Source of the DNA: Francisella endosymbiont of Ornithodoros moubata
Lineage (GTDB): Bacteria; Pseudomonadota; Gammaproteobacteria; Francisellales; Francisellaceae
NCBI GenBank assembly: GCA_002095075.2
Contig: LVCE01000001.1
Location: forward strand, 310,001-374,000
DNA: 64,000 bases
Reading direction: 5' to 3'
The translations under genes were made by a program, and so were the position numbers. Every line of letters starts with the position of its first letter. Positions within the stretch are counted from its first letter, which is position 1. Shown in pieces: positions 8,911 through 17,776 of the stretch. The notes under the pieces are model-generated. The model saw only the letters and a list, made by a program, of their open reading frames with translations. It ran no database searches and was not told the DNA's origin.

Positions 8911-10019
8911 ATGCAACAAGATAAAGTTAACTTACTTGGGTTAAATCAAAAGGCTATAAAAGATTTTTTCATTTCTATAGGAGAGAAAAGGTTTCATGCC
9001 CGTCAAGTTTTTAAGTGGATTCATAAAAAAGGTGTTATTGATTTTGATGTTATGACAGACCTTGGTAAAAATTTACGCCATAAACTTAAGGAAAAACTGA
9101 GATAACTATTCCTAAAGTAGTATTTAGTAAAGCATCAAAAGATGGCACACATAAATGGTTAATCGATGTGGGTGGTAGTGCAGTTGAGACAGTGTTTATT
9201 CCAGAAGAAGGGCGTGGGACGTTATGTGTATCTTCACAGGTTGGCTGTACTTTGAATTGTAGTTTCTGCTCTACTGGTAAACAAGGATTTAATAGAAACT
9301 TATCAGCTGCGGAAATTATTGCACAGCTATGGATAGCAGCTAGAACATTATCAAAGACTAATGGTGAGCATGATTTCACAGTGACAAATATTGTCATGAT
9401 GGGTATGGGTGAACTATTGATGAACTTTAAAAATGTTGTCCCTGCTATGGATATTATGATGGATGACTTAGCTTATGGATTATCTAGACGCAAAGTAACT
9501 TTAAGTACATCTGGTGTAGTTCCGAGAATATATGATTTGTTAGAGCAGTCAGGAGTATCCTTAGTAGTGTCTTTATATGCACCGAATGGTATGCTGCGTA
9601 ATGAAATGTACCTATCAATAAAAAATATAATATTGATGAGCTTCTTGAAGCATGTAAGCTATATGCACAGAAAGGTCCGCATAAACATATCATATTTGAA
9701 TATATTTTAATGGAAGAAGTTAATGATAATTTATCTGATGCTGATGAGTTAGTTACATTATAAAATACGTGAAGTTCCTGCTAAAATTAATCTTATTCCA
9801 TTTAATTCATACCCTGGCACCACTTATAAAAAGCCAAGTAATAACAGTATTCATAGGTTTAAAGAGTTTTTGCAGCACAGTAGTTTTGTCACTACTGTGA
9901 GAAAAGCTCGTGGTGATGATATTGATGCTGCTTGTGGGCAATTAGCTGGTGATGTCATGGATAAAACTAATAGAAAGCAAAGATACCTAAAGAAGCTTGG
10001 AGATATTAATGCAAGTTAG
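8911..10019 (+). pseudogene. rlmN: Pseudogene of 23S rRNA A2503 / tRNA A37 C2-methyltransferase RlmN
   Basis: The 5' part ([20 protein letters not shown]) is typical RlmN but ends in a TGA at about 9102. Shifting frame restores [19 protein letters not shown] and the radical-SAM cluster CTLNCSFC at about 9246-9270. The family motif GMGEPLxN has become GMGELLMN. Further frameshifts occur near 9620, and stops occur near 9760, before the C-terminal [16 protein letters not shown]. At least three frame breaks rule out translation of an active enzyme. RlmN normally makes m2A in 23S rRNA and some tRNAs. The tail overlaps the start of pilF by 11 bases. Confidence 0.9.
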
Positions 10020-10914
10020 TTTAAAAAAAGTTATAAGTATTTCACTGCTATCAGCTCTTTTATCATCATGTATGACTTTAGAAAAGTCTACTCGTAATTC
10101 TATCAAAAGTAATTCGCAGTTGCAAAATAATACAAATCAAAACCTTAATACAAATAGTGCAGAATTCATTTCGCCAGATGAATTTACAATTAGTAAGGCT
10201 GACTATAAAAAAGCCACTATTTTAAATGCAGAATTAGCTATTGTGTACTCAACTGAAGGATATTTAGATAGAGCAAAAAGTAAGCTTATAAAAGCACAAG
10301 ATTTATCAAAGGAACATAGCTATAATCTTGCTATTGTCGATTATGCCGCAGGGTATTATTATCAAAGTATAGGGGCAAATTCGATTGCTAAGAAATATTA
10401 TAAAGATGCTTTGTATAACCACCCTAAGGATTTTGAAGCAAGGAACTTTTATGCGCAATATCTATGTAGCCAAGAATCAGACTATGATAAAGCACAAAAA
10501 CTCTTTGATAAGTCTTTGTATGCTCCTAATAATGATGATATGGCTCAGACGCTATTTTTGTATTCTCAGTGTATGTATAAGCAGGGTAAAAAAGACCAAG
10601 CGCTTGTGTATATGGAGAGAGCTAATAGATTTAGACAAAATTACAGAGCTGCTAAGTTAAGATTGGCAGAAATGTATTTTGAAAGAAAAGATTATACAAA
10701 TTGCTACAAAGTTATCTATAATATGAAAGATGACTCAGCGTTCTTTAATAATAAGCGTATTTTAGATTTGAGATTAAAACTAGCTGAATATGCACATAAT
10801 AAAAATGAAGCTACAGAAGTAAGACTGATTTTATCTTCTAACAATTATAATGATGAAAATATTCAAAAATTCTTCTCAGCAGCAGATCAAAAGGATATAG
10901 ATAAAAATGCGTAG
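10009..10914 (+). CDS. pilF: Type IV pilus biogenesis lipoprotein PilF/PilW (TPR protein)
   Basis: This 301-residue lipoprotein has a signal peptide ending in the lipobox LLSSC near residue 20, then a Ser/Asn-rich linker. Several tetratricopeptide-like repeats follow ([57 protein letters not shown]). PilF/PilW is the outer-membrane pilotin for the PilQ secretin, and the gene is usually found between rlmN and other housekeeping genes, as here. The ATG at 10009 has GGAG 7 bases upstream. It overlaps the next gene, rluB, by 8 bases. Confidence 0.82.
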   Translation: MQVSLKKVISISLLSALLSSCMTLEKSTRNSIKSNSQLQNNTNQNLNTNSAEFISPDEFTISKADYKKATILNAELAIVYSTEGYLDRAKSKLIKAQDLSKEHSYNLAIVDYAAGYYYQSIGANSIAKKYYKDALYNHPKDFEARNFYAQYLCSQESDYDKAQKLFDKSLYAPNNDDMAQTLFLYSQCMYKQGKKDQALVYMERANRFRQNYRAAKLRLAEMYFERKDYTNCYKVIYNMKDDSAFFNNKRILDLRLKLAEYAHNKNEATEVRLILSSNNYNDENIQKFFSAADQKDIDKNA

Positions 10915-11722
10915 AGCAAAGCAAACTAATGACAAAAATCCTGAAAGAGTACAAAAGCTTTTAGCAAAGTATGGTATTGGATCACGAAGAAAAATAGAAG
11001 AGTATATCGAGCAAGGTAGAGTTAAGGTAAATGGTAAAGTTACCACTCTAGGAGATAAAGCTAGTGAGGGTGATAAGATTAGTTTTGATGGTAAGGCTCT
11101 ACACTCATATGGTCAGCCAATGACTAGACCACGAGTATTAATTTATTATAAAAGAGAAGGTGAAGTTTGTACTAGTAAAGATGAAAAAGATCGAAAGACT
11201 GTTTTTGATTCATTACCAAAATTAGCAAAGTCTCACTGGATAATAGTAGGGCGCTTAGATATCAATACTACAGGTTTACTACTTTTTACTACAGATGGTG
11301 ATTTGGCAAATAGATTGATGCATCCTTCTTATCAAATCGAGAGAGAGTATGCTGTGCGTGTATTTGGAGAACAATTACCTGATGAAATTATCAATAAACT
11401 TAAAGAGGGCATACAGCTAGAGGATGGTATGGCTAAGTTTAATAGTATAAAATTCTCAGGTGGCGAGGGTGCTAATCTTTGGTATCATGTGACACTTTCA
11501 GAAGGACGTAATCGAGAAGTAAGAAGAATGTTTGAAGCGGTAGGTGTTACAGTTAGTCGACTAACGAGAATTAGATTTGGTGATATAGTTCTTCCTAAAT
11601 TTATTTCACGTGGAAAAACATTAGAATTAAATCCTTCAGAAGTTAATCGACTTAGAAAATCTGTTAAGTTAAAAGAGTATAATTTCCCTAAAAAATTGGT
11701 TGAAAGGTTAGAGAAAAAATAA
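10907..11722 (+). CDS. rluB: 23S rRNA pseudouridine synthase, RsuA/RluB family
   Basis: This 271-residue protein has an N-terminal S4 RNA-binding domain (ERVQKLLAKYGIGSRRKIEE) and a catalytic domain with the Asp-containing motif GRLDINTTGLLLFT near residue 120. The segment EGRNREVRRMFEAVG is typical of the RluB/E/RsuA subfamily. RluB makes pseudouridine 2605 in 23S rRNA. RluB is preferred over RsuA because of the S4 start and the basic tail. Overlaps of 8 bases with pilF and 1 base with the next gene suggest tight coupling. Confidence 0.88.
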   Translation: MRRAKQTNDKNPERVQKLLAKYGIGSRRKIEEYIEQGRVKVNGKVTTLGDKASEGDKISFDGKALHSYGQPMTRPRVLIYYKREGEVCTSKDEKDRKTVFDSLPKLAKSHWIIVGRLDINTTGLLLFTTDGDLANRLMHPSYQIEREYAVRVFGEQLPDEIINKLKEGIQLEDGMAKFNSIKFSGGEGANLWYHVTLSEGRNREVRRMFEAVGVTVSRLTRIRFGDIVLPKFISRGKTLELNPSEVNRLRKSVKLKEYNFPKKLVERLEKK

Positions 11723-12147
11723 TGAGCTTTGTAAGTCAGATAGAAGAAGTTTTTGGCGTAGATGTTTGGGAATTAAAACCACAATATAAAGCTATGCAAC
11801 AAAATCAAGCTACTAATGACACTCAACAACAAGATGAAATTATTGCAGTTAATCCAAATCATTTAGAACTTATCTATTCAAATGAAGTTAAAAGTTCTAA
11901 AATTATAAATATTCTTTTATCAGCTAAATTAAATTTAGCTTTTTTAAAAAATATCGCTAATAGTCTATTTTTAAATTTAAAAGTTAGTATCTATAAATCA
12001 AATGATATTAGTTTTTTTGAGAAGCTTGAGGGTATTAATCTCAGTGGAAAAGATCTACTTAATGATAACACTGAGCTATTAAGCATTCAAAACAAGAAAT
12101 ATATATTGTCAAAGCTATATGAGTATGCAGATTTCATTTCTAGGTAA
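11722..12147 (+). CDS. holD: Small conserved protein, candidate DNA polymerase III psi subunit (HolD)
   Basis: This 141-residue protein has no signal peptide and no membrane segment. Three features suggest HolD. The start VFGVDVWELKPQYKA resembles the E. coli psi N-terminus (LGIxxWxLR), the part that contacts single-stranded-DNA-binding complexes through chi. The end KKYILSKLYEYADFISR resembles the psi C-terminus (LWxxIxxYExDFxPR). The gene lies immediately upstream of rimI, as holD does in E. coli. The middle is low in similarity and contains a Gln/Asn-rich linker. Its ATG overlaps the rluB stop (TAATG). Standard pipelines would likely call it hypothetical, and the assignment is my inference from remembered sequence and synteny. 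Confidence 0.6.
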   Translation: MSFVSQIEEVFGVDVWELKPQYKAMQQNQATNDTQQQDEIIAVNPNHLELIYSNEVKSSKIINILLSAKLNLAFLKNIANSLFLNLKVSIYKSNDISFFEKLEGINLSGKDLLNDNTELLSIQNKKYILSKLYEYADFISR

Positions 12148-12565
12148 TACTTTCTTTGCTAAAGTTGTTGAATTAATAAGACTTTCTGATAAGGATTTCA
12201 GTTGGTCAGATAAGCAAATTTTAGAATCTTTGAACAAAGATTTAACTTTAGGGTTATTTGAAAATCAACAACTTTCAGCTGTAGCTATTTTTAGCCAAAT
12301 ATTCGAGACAGCTGAGCTTTTATATATTTGCATTGATGTGTCTAAGCATAATAAAGGTTTAGGTTTTAAGCTTTTGGAAAACTCTATTTATTATCTTGCT
12401 CAACTGCAAATCAAAGAAATATTTTTAGAAGTAGATGTTAATAATCATAGCGCCATCAAACTTTATCTCAAGCTTAAATTTAGAAAAATATCATTGCGTA
12501 AAAATTATTATAAAAAAATTGATGGTAGTTCAAGTGATGCGCTAATTTATCAGCTAAAAATATAA
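12119..12565 (+). CDS. rimI: Ribosomal protein bS18 N-alanine acetyltransferase (GNAT)
   Basis: This 148-residue GNAT protein is 142 residues long if the second ATG at 12125 is used. The acetyl-CoA binding motif A region reads VSKHNKGLGFKLLENSI near residue 78. The substrate-side IFLEVDVNNHSAIKLY and the C-terminal FRKISLRKNYYKK match RimI, which acetylates bS18. The glycine-rich loop is less canonical (NKGLGFK in place of RxxGxG/A). It overlaps the candidate holD by 23-29 bases, reproducing the E. coli holD-rimI pair. Its likely substrate gene, rpsR, is at 6.7 kb. Confidence 0.82.
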   Translation: MSMQISFLGNTFFAKVVELIRLSDKDFSWSDKQILESLNKDLTLGLFENQQLSAVAIFSQIFETAELLYICIDVSKHNKGLGFKLLENSIYYLAQLQIKEIFLEVDVNNHSAIKLYLKLKFRKISLRKNYYKKIDGSSSDALIYQLKI

Positions 12566-12666
12566 AAGTACAGATACGACTAACAACCCACTATAAAAGT
12601 AGTATAAGCAGTCTTTACTTGTGGCTCTGGAATAAATTCAGTAGGATATTTTTATGGTGGATTAAC

Positions 12667-12672
12667 TATAAT
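12667..12672 (+). promoter_or_regulatory. Candidate -10 box upstream of the TPP riboswitch
   Basis: A perfect TATAAT sits about 21 bases before the 5' arm of riboswitch stem P1, so a transcript could begin just before the riboswitch. I see no good -35 hexamer at 16-18 bases upstream. The assignment is tentative. Confidence 0.35.
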
Positions 12673-12692
12673 ATGTTGTAGTTATGTTTTGG

Positions 12693-12780
12693 AAACAACA
12701 GGGGCTATTTTTATCTAAAAATGGCTGAGAAGTGACCCTTTGTACCTGATCTAAGTAATATTAGCGTAGGGAGTTTGTTT
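12693..12780 (+). promoter_or_regulatory. TPP (THI-element) riboswitch
   Basis: The conserved TPP-aptamer blocks occur in order: GGGGCT at 12701, CTGAGA at 12725-12730, ACCCTTT at 12735-12741, ACCTGATCT at 12744-12752, and GCGTAGGGA at 12764-12772. Stem P1 can form between AAACAA (12693-12698) and TTGTTT (12775-12780). The extra arm P3 is formed by TATTTTT / AAAAATG. A likely expression platform follows. GAGTTTGT (12771-12778, the 3' side of P1) is perfectly complementary to ACAAACTC at 12808-12815. A hairpin TATTATTT (12817-12824) / AAATAATA (12830-12837) abuts the GGAG ribosome-binding site at 12838-12841. This suggests translational control of the next gene, repressed by thiamine pyrophosphate. 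Confidence 0.92.
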
Positions 12781-12849
12781 GGTTATCTTTTTCTGAAAGA
12801 ACATCACACAAACTCTTATTATTTGATTAAAATAATAGGAGAATCAATA

Positions 12850-13467
12850 ATGGAAAATTTTGGTTACATAACATTAAATATATCTTTAATAATTTATTTC
12901 ATACATTTTTTACCACAAACTATTCATAATCAATTTAAACATAAGACATTTGAGATTAGTTTATGGACTCATTCTTTGATGATTGTTGCGAACTCTTTAG
13001 ATTTAATTTATGCTATTGGTTTTAATATGCAGTGGCAGTATATTTTAGTTGATATAATTTTACTGAGTTTTTTAACTATTCAGCAGCTTCAAATCCTAAA
13101 TGATCGGAGAGAAAAATATATATTAATACATACATTTTTTATATTTTTATATTTGTCTTTAGTAATTGTTATGATTTATCTTATTAGCTTAAGTAATCAG
13201 ATTTTGTTGTGGTGTGGCTCAATAAGTGGAGTTATTTATAACCTTTACTGGTTACCACAAATTTATAAAAATTACCGTCAGAAACAAGCAGAAGGTTTCA
13301 GTATTTTTTATTTAGGGCTTTCAGTTATTAGTATTATCTGTGATATCAATAGTGCTATATTTTTAGGTTGGCCATTGGTATCTGTGATTGTCTCTAGTTG
13401 TTTATCTATTTTGGTATTGACACAGATAATTCAATATTTCTATTACAAAGGAATGATTATAAAGTAA
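12850..13467 (+). CDS. PQ-loop membrane protein under TPP riboswitch, candidate thiamine transporter
   Basis: This 205-residue protein is almost entirely hydrophobic, with about seven membrane helices. Two PQ-loop motifs mark the repeat halves: HFLPQTIHNQFKHKTFEISL near residue 18 and YWLPQIYKNYRQKQAEGFSI near residue 133. PQ-loop/SWEET proteins carry small molecules across membranes. The ATG at 12850 is preceded by AGGAG. The only gene after the TPP riboswitch, it is most likely a thiamine or thiamine-precursor importer. That function is inferred from the regulation and is not shown by the protein sequence. No other thiamine gene is present in the window. Confidence 0.8.
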   Translation: MENFGYITLNISLIIYFIHFLPQTIHNQFKHKTFEISLWTHSLMIVANSLDLIYAIGFNMQWQYILVDIILLSFLTIQQLQILNDRREKYILIHTFFIFLYLSLVIVMIYLISLSNQILLWCGSISGVIYNLYWLPQIYKNYRQKQAEGFSIFYLGLSVISIICDINSAIFLGWPLVSVIVSSCLSILVLTQIIQYFYYKGMIIK

Positions 13468-13552
13468 TATCACAAAAGTATATAAACTAGCTGTAAGCTT
13501 CTGAACTCTCTGTGTTAAAATTATTGCTATTATCTTTGAATTATTATAAATA

Positions 13553-13996
13553 ATGAAAAATTTTAATAAATTTATCTTGCTTTTAGGAGTATCGGCTTTG
13601 GCTATTGCAGCAGAACATTTAACATATAGTGCATATACTATTGGTCAGGCATTAGGTAAAGCTTCTCATAAAAGTTTTACTGCTATGGACCAAGAGTTAG
13701 TCAAAAAAGATTTCATATTAGGTTTTGATAGTACTCTTTTAGAACATAAGCTTGATATTAGTAAAATTTCAGATAAAGACTCATATGAAGTAGGGATGAT
13801 TATTGCAGCGCAGTATAAAGTAAGATTAAAAAAAATGATTACACTAGATAAAGCTAACTGCCAACAGTTTATCAAAGGTTTTAATGAAGGTGTTGATATA
13901 AAAGATACAAAACTTACCACTCAAGATAAACAGATATTAAAGCATTTTAAAATATCTCGTGATGAAGATAATAGATTATTTACTAATATGTATTGA
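13553..13996 (+). CDS. Exported protein with an FKBP-N-type domain only
   Basis: This 147-residue protein has a signal peptide (FILLLGVSALAIAAEHL, likely cut after AIAA). The mature part resembles the N-terminal helical dimerisation domain of Mip/FkpA-like immunophilins: YTIGQALGK, then KKDFILGFDSTLLEHKLDIS, then a second region with FIKGFNEGVDIKDTKL. No catalytic FKBP beta-domain follows, and the gene stops cleanly. A full FKBP lipoprotein with the same N-domain type is encoded convergently at 15.1 kb. No strong ribosome-binding site precedes the ATG. Its role may be as a periplasmic chaperone or partner, but the function is unknown. Confidence 0.65.
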   Translation: MKNFNKFILLLGVSALAIAAEHLTYSAYTIGQALGKASHKSFTAMDQELVKKDFILGFDSTLLEHKLDISKISDKDSYEVGMIIAAQYKVRLKKMITLDKANCQQFIKGFNEGVDIKDTKLTTQDKQILKHFKISRDEDNRLFTNMY

Positions 13997-14058
13997 TAAA
14001 TATATTACGCTACTTTATTCTTAAACCTAATTAGTTAAATACTATCAATAAAATAATA

Positions 14059-15036
14059 ATGCAACAGCTAAAAGATATTCAGACTCTTATCAAAGAGGAT
14101 ATACAAAATAGTAATCAATTTATAATTGATTCTCTTTGTTCAGATGTAGTGCTTATTAATCAGATTAGCCACTATATAATAAATAGTGGTGGTAAGAGAT
14201 TAAGACCTTTGTTGGTAATGTTGTTTGCCAGAGCCTTAAACTATAACGGAGACAAACATTTAGCATGTGCAGCTATTATTGAGTTTATTCATACAGCGAC
14301 ACTTCTTCATGATGATGTTGTTGATGATTCGCAATTGCGTCGGGGTAAACAAACAGCAAATAATGTTTTTGGTAATGCTGCAAGTGTTTTGACTGGAGAT
14401 TTTCTTTATTCTAGAGCTTTTCAGATTATGGTAAGCTTAGATAATATGCAAATTATGCAAATATTGGCTGATGCAACTAATAAAGTCTCTGAAGGAGAGG
14501 TGTTACAGCTACTAAATGCACGCAATACAGAACTTAGTGAAGAAGACTATATTAAAGTGATATATTGCAAAACAGCAAAATTATTTGAGGCTACTTGTGA
14601 ATTAGCAGGCGTAATCAGTCTAGATAAACAAAGTTATTCTAAATATCAAGATAATATTAAAAACTACGGTGTTTATTTAGGTAATGCTTTTCAGATTGCA
14701 GATGATGTTTTAGATTATGTTTCTGATGTAGAAAGCTTAGGTAAAAATATTGGTGATGATCTTGATGAAGGTAAAATGACATTGCCAACAATTTACACAC
14801 TAGCTAATGTTACTAAACAACAGCAACAAATTCTCAAAAAAGCAATTGAAAAGGGTGGATATAATATTTATGAAATCATTGCTATGGTTAAAGATAGCGG
14901 TGCTGTAGATTATTCATATAACGTAGCTTGTCAGTATGCTGATTTAGCTAAACAGCAAATAGATTTTTTGCCAGATTCAAAATACAAGCAAGCAATGATT
15001 TTATTATGTGATCTAGCAGTAAAAAGGAAGAATTAA
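14059..15036 (+). CDS. ispB: Octaprenyl diphosphate synthase
   Basis: This 325-residue trans-prenyltransferase makes the long isoprenoid side chain of ubiquinone. The first aspartate-rich motif is LLHDDVVDDSQLRRG near residue 80, and the second is FQIADDVLDYVSD near residue 210. GGKRLRPLLV near residue 45 binds isopentenyl diphosphate. Length fits IspB. It is convergent with the FKBP lipoprotein gene, with only 17 bases between stops. Confidence 0.94.
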   Translation: MQQLKDIQTLIKEDIQNSNQFIIDSLCSDVVLINQISHYIINSGGKRLRPLLVMLFARALNYNGDKHLACAAIIEFIHTATLLHDDVVDDSQLRRGKQTANNVFGNAASVLTGDFLYSRAFQIMVSLDNMQIMQILADATNKVSEGEVLQLLNARNTELSEEDYIKVIYCKTAKLFEATCELAGVISLDKQSYSKYQDNIKNYGVYLGNAFQIADDVLDYVSDVESLGKNIGDDLDEGKMTLPTIYTLANVTKQQQQILKKAIEKGGYNIYEIIAMVKDSGAVDYSYNVACQYADLAKQQIDFLPDSKYKQAMILLCDLAVKRKN

Positions 15037-15053
15037 TTTTTATAAAAAACTTT

Positions 15054-15920
15054 TTATTTAAAATCTTTAAGTGTAATTTCAAAAGAAATCGCTTGGTTAG
15101 GTCCTATAACAGCAGGCGCTCTGGTTCCATATGCCTTGTCTGGAGAACAATATAAGATTATTGTTGAACCATTAGGTACTTTAGGAATGGTGTCTTTCCA
15201 ACATTCGATTAGGTTTCTAAGCGGGAATGTTGCGCTATCACTTGAGTCAAATGTATCACCAATTAGTTTAGCTTCTTTGACCTTGTTTAGTTTTGATTTA
15301 TCATCTTCGTAAGCTATAACTGGCGTAGTTCCTTTGTAAGCTATTGTAACTTGACTATCAGCATTAGGTTTTTTGCCATCGCCTTGCTTAATTATTTGAT
15401 AGTAGACACCATCATCAACTTTTATAGCATTATCCATTTTAGCAATTTGTGCCATAAATTTTTGTGATTTTGTTTTGTTTAAATTAGCTGTATCTAATTG
15501 CTTTTTAATTATTATATCTTTAAGATTTTCCATATTTCTGTGGATTTGACTCTCGGAAATTTTTGGCTTATTACCATTAATAGCATCTGCAAAACCAGTT
15601 ATTGTTTGCTTATCATATAAGCCGAAATCTTGTTTAGTTATACCGGCACCCACTTGATAGCCTACTACATAGCTTGCATTAACTCCCATTTTTATTGTTG
15701 AATTATCTTGAGATATTGATTTGTTTATGGAAACATCTTGCTTAGCTTGGGTAGTTGTAGCTAAATCATAATTATCATTTTGCTGTTGTATAGTCGTAGC
15801 ATTTTTACTTGTTTGTTGAACATTTGCACTATCTGTAGCATCTTTGTTTGTTGAACATGAGCTTAGAGTTAGTCCCAATAACGAGCATGATGCAACTGCT
15901 AATATTTTCTTTAACTTCAT
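15054..15920 (-). CDS. FKBP-type peptidyl-prolyl isomerase lipoprotein
   Basis: This 288-residue protein has a lipoprotein signal ending LLGLTLSSC (Cys near residue 22) and then a Ser/Gln/Asn-rich linker of about 55 residues. An FKBP-N domain follows (YVVGYQVGAGITKQDFGLYD and FADAINGNKPKISES). The C-terminal FKBP domain has the start VTIAYKGTTPV, then GDTFDSSDS and the active-site strand PNGSTIILYCSPDKAYGTRA. It would be an envelope-anchored, Mip-like foldase. The canonical V/I-P-P-N near the end is replaced by IGPNQAISFEI. It appears intact. Confidence 0.87.
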   Translation of the reverse strand: MKLKKILAVASCSLLGLTLSSCSTNKDATDSANVQQTSKNATTIQQQNDNYDLATTTQAKQDVSINKSISQDNSTIKMGVNASYVVGYQVGAGITKQDFGLYDKQTITGFADAINGNKPKISESQIHRNMENLKDIIIKKQLDTANLNKTKSQKFMAQIAKMDNAIKVDDGVYYQIIKQGDGKKPNADSQVTIAYKGTTPVIAYEDDKSKLNKVKEAKLIGDTFDSSDSATFPLRNLIECWKDTIPKVPNGSTIILYCSPDKAYGTRAPAVIGPNQAISFEITLKDFK

Positions 15921-15962
15921 CTTTTATCCTTTAATTACCTTTGTATATTATACTTTGAGATA

Positions 15963-16739
15963 TTAAAAAAAATCAAAAAGCTCTCTATCTAACATCTGTG
16001 ATGGAGAAATATTTGATAGAGCCTTGAATATTACGTTTTTTCTTTGAGGATTGTTTTGTTCCCATCTATTAAGCATATCTTTTATAAACACTCTTTGCAA
16101 ATTATCTTGTGATCCACATAGGTTACAAGGAATTATTGGAAACTCTTTTAATTGGGAATATTCTAAGGTTTCTTTTTCGCTTACAAAAGTGAGAGGGCGT
16201 ATTACGATATTTCGTTTATCATCACTAATTAGTTTAGCTGGCATAGCTTTAATTGAGCCATTATAAAAAAGATTCAAAAAGAATGTCTCGATAATGTCAT
16301 CACGATGGTGTCCTAAGGAGGCTATTTTAGTTACATTATTTTCTTTGGCAAAATCATATAATATGCCACGACGCATACGCGAACATAAACCACAGGTAGT
16401 TTTTCCCTCATGAATTACACGTTTGACTACGCTATAAGTATAGCGCTCAATGATATGAAATTCTATACCTTTATTTTTTAGATAGTTAGGTAATACCTCC
16501 TCAGGAAAGCCTGGCTGTTTCTGATCGAGATTTACTGCGATGATATTAAAGCTTATTGGTGCTTTTTTTTGGAGTAATAACAACATTTCAAGTAGGCAAT
16601 AAGAATCTTGGCCCCCAGATAAACATATCATAATTTTATCACCATCTTCAATCATGTTATATTGATTGATTGCTTTAGCAGTTTTTCTTAAAATCTGTCT
16701 TTCAAGTTTCTTTAAATTTTGTTTATCAGTATCAGTCAT
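15963..16739 (-). CDS. ttcA: tRNA 2-thiocytidine biosynthesis protein TtcA
   Basis: This 258-residue ATP-dependent enzyme thiolates C32 in certain tRNAs. The PP-loop is [18 protein letters not shown] near residue 37. One iron-sulfur/persulfide CxxC lies in [12 protein letters not shown] near residue 115, and a second lies in PCNLCGSQ near residue 205. Length is slightly short of E. coli TtcA but typical for compact forms. It overlaps the upstream thioesterase gene by 8 bases. Its survival contrasts with the decay of the TusA and MnmA-like genes at 49-50 kb. Confidence 0.93.
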   Translation of the reverse strand: MTDTDKQNLKKLERQILRKTAKAINQYNMIEDGDKIMICLSGGQDSYCLLEMLLLLQKKAPISFNIIAVNLDQKQPGFPEEVLPNYLKNKGIEFHIIERYTYSVVKRVIHEGKTTCGLCSRMRRGILYDFAKENNVTKIASLGHHRDDIIETFFLNLFYNGSIKAMPAKLISDDKRNIVIRPLTFVSEKETLEYSQLKEFPIIPCNLCGSQDNLQRVFIKDMLNRWEQNNPQRKNVIFKALSNISPSQMLDRELFDFF

Positions 16740-17148
16740 TTTCTTCTAAGATTAATTGTTTTAATTGTGTCGGAATTTTTTGTAATCTACCTGTCTTAGC
16801 ATTATAGCAGGCTAGTTTTGCTTTTGCTTTAGTGATAACTTGATCACTGCCTAATATACGGATTTCATATTCAAATTCCATACTAGCAGTACCTATTTTA
16901 GCAATATATTGTGTTACTTGTATTTTATTTGGATGTTTAAGAGGTATAATATATTTACAAGTTTGTTCTGTAATAACTAATTGAATTGAGTTTTCTTTAG
17001 CCCAAGTCATTAACCCTGTATTTTCATATGTCCAAGTTGTTCTTACTTCTTCAAAGTAGTCAAAATATTTACTATTATTTACGTGGTCATTTTTATCAGT
17101 ATCTGACCAACGAATGTTAGTTATTATTTTAAATACACTAAATTTCAT
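16732..17148 (-). CDS. Acyl-CoA thioesterase, hotdog (4-hydroxybenzoyl-CoA thioesterase-like)
   Basis: This 138-residue single-domain hotdog protein carries the active-site motif [20 protein letters not shown] near residue 14 (DxxxxxHVNN). FEYEIRILG and [12 protein letters not shown] strands follow. Proteins of this type hydrolyse short or medium acyl-CoA thioesters, and the substrate cannot be read from the sequence. It is coupled by overlap to ttcA downstream and lies 16 bases after a transglycosylase-like lipoprotein gene on the same strand. Confidence 0.85.
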   Translation of the reverse strand: MKFSVFKIITNIRWSDTDKNDHVNNSKYFDYFEEVRTTWTYENTGLMTWAKENSIQLVITEQTCKYIIPLKHPNKIQVTQYIAKIGTASMEFEYEIRILGSDQVITKAKAKLACYNAKTGRLQKIPTQLKQLILEEND

Positions 17149-17164
17149 TTTTTACTTTTAACAT

Positions 17165-17776
17165 TTAAAATATATACGATAGTAGCGGTTTACGTGGAAC
17201 TTCACAGTTCTGTAATTGGATTAAGTATTTTTGAGCTAATTCGGCAGTTTTGCGAGCATAATTTTTTAGGAATGAATTGTTTTTATGTGTACCACGCTTA
17301 TAACCACCTATACCTTCGTGGTATGCTAGATATAGATTATAAGTGTCTGTCTTGCTGATACCTGTTTTATTGTGAACATTATTCAAGTGCCAGCCAATAA
17401 AGTCTATTGCATCTGCAAAATTTGACCTTGAGACAAAAGATTGTTTTGTCTCTTTTTTATAATGCTCCCAGGTGCCATCTAAGGCTTGAGCATATCCATA
17501 AGCACTTGAAGCCCTACCTTTTGGTATAAAACCAAAATAATATTGCATTGATGGCTTAGCATCAGCTCTAAATGATGATTCTTGACGGATGAAAGCCATT
17601 TGTACATTCATAGGAATTCCCCAGCGATCATACGAGTTAAGCATATCATAATACCAATCAGGAAATTGATGAATTATGCTACAAGCATTATTTATATTTT
17701 TTGGGGTTTCTGTAGCACAAGACCCAAGAGTTATTATTATGATAATTAAAGTTGTAAGTTTAATTATTACTTTCAT
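17165..17776 (-). CDS. SLT-domain lipoprotein, probable lytic transglycosylase
   Basis: This 203-residue protein has a lipoprotein signal LIIIIITLGSC (Cys near residue 20). The lytic-transglycosylase fold is indicated by MNVQMAFIRQESSFRADAKP near residue 58, where Glu is the catalytic residue. It continues with ASSAYGYAQALDGTWEHY and the substrate-groove YLAYHEGIGGYKRG. It would cleave peptidoglycan at the outer membrane. It sits immediately downstream of dacB, whose stop at 17777 touches it, so the two envelope genes are probably co-transcribed. Confidence 0.83.
   Translation of the reverse strand: MKVIIKLTTLIIIIITLGSCATETPKNINNACSIIHQFPDWYYDMLNSYDRWGIPMNVQMAFIRQESSFRADAKPSMQYYFGFIPKGRASSAYGYAQALDGTWEHYKKETKQSFVSRSNFADAIDFIGWHLNNVHNKTGISKTDTYNLYLAYHEGIGGYKRGTHKNNSFLKNYARKTAELAQKYLIQLQNCEVPRKPLLSYIF

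Noticed and set aside
9086-9397. Open frame on the minus strand inside rlmN
   Set aside because: The plus strand carries the clear radical-SAM motif of RlmN here, so the antisense frame is a by-product of its codon use.
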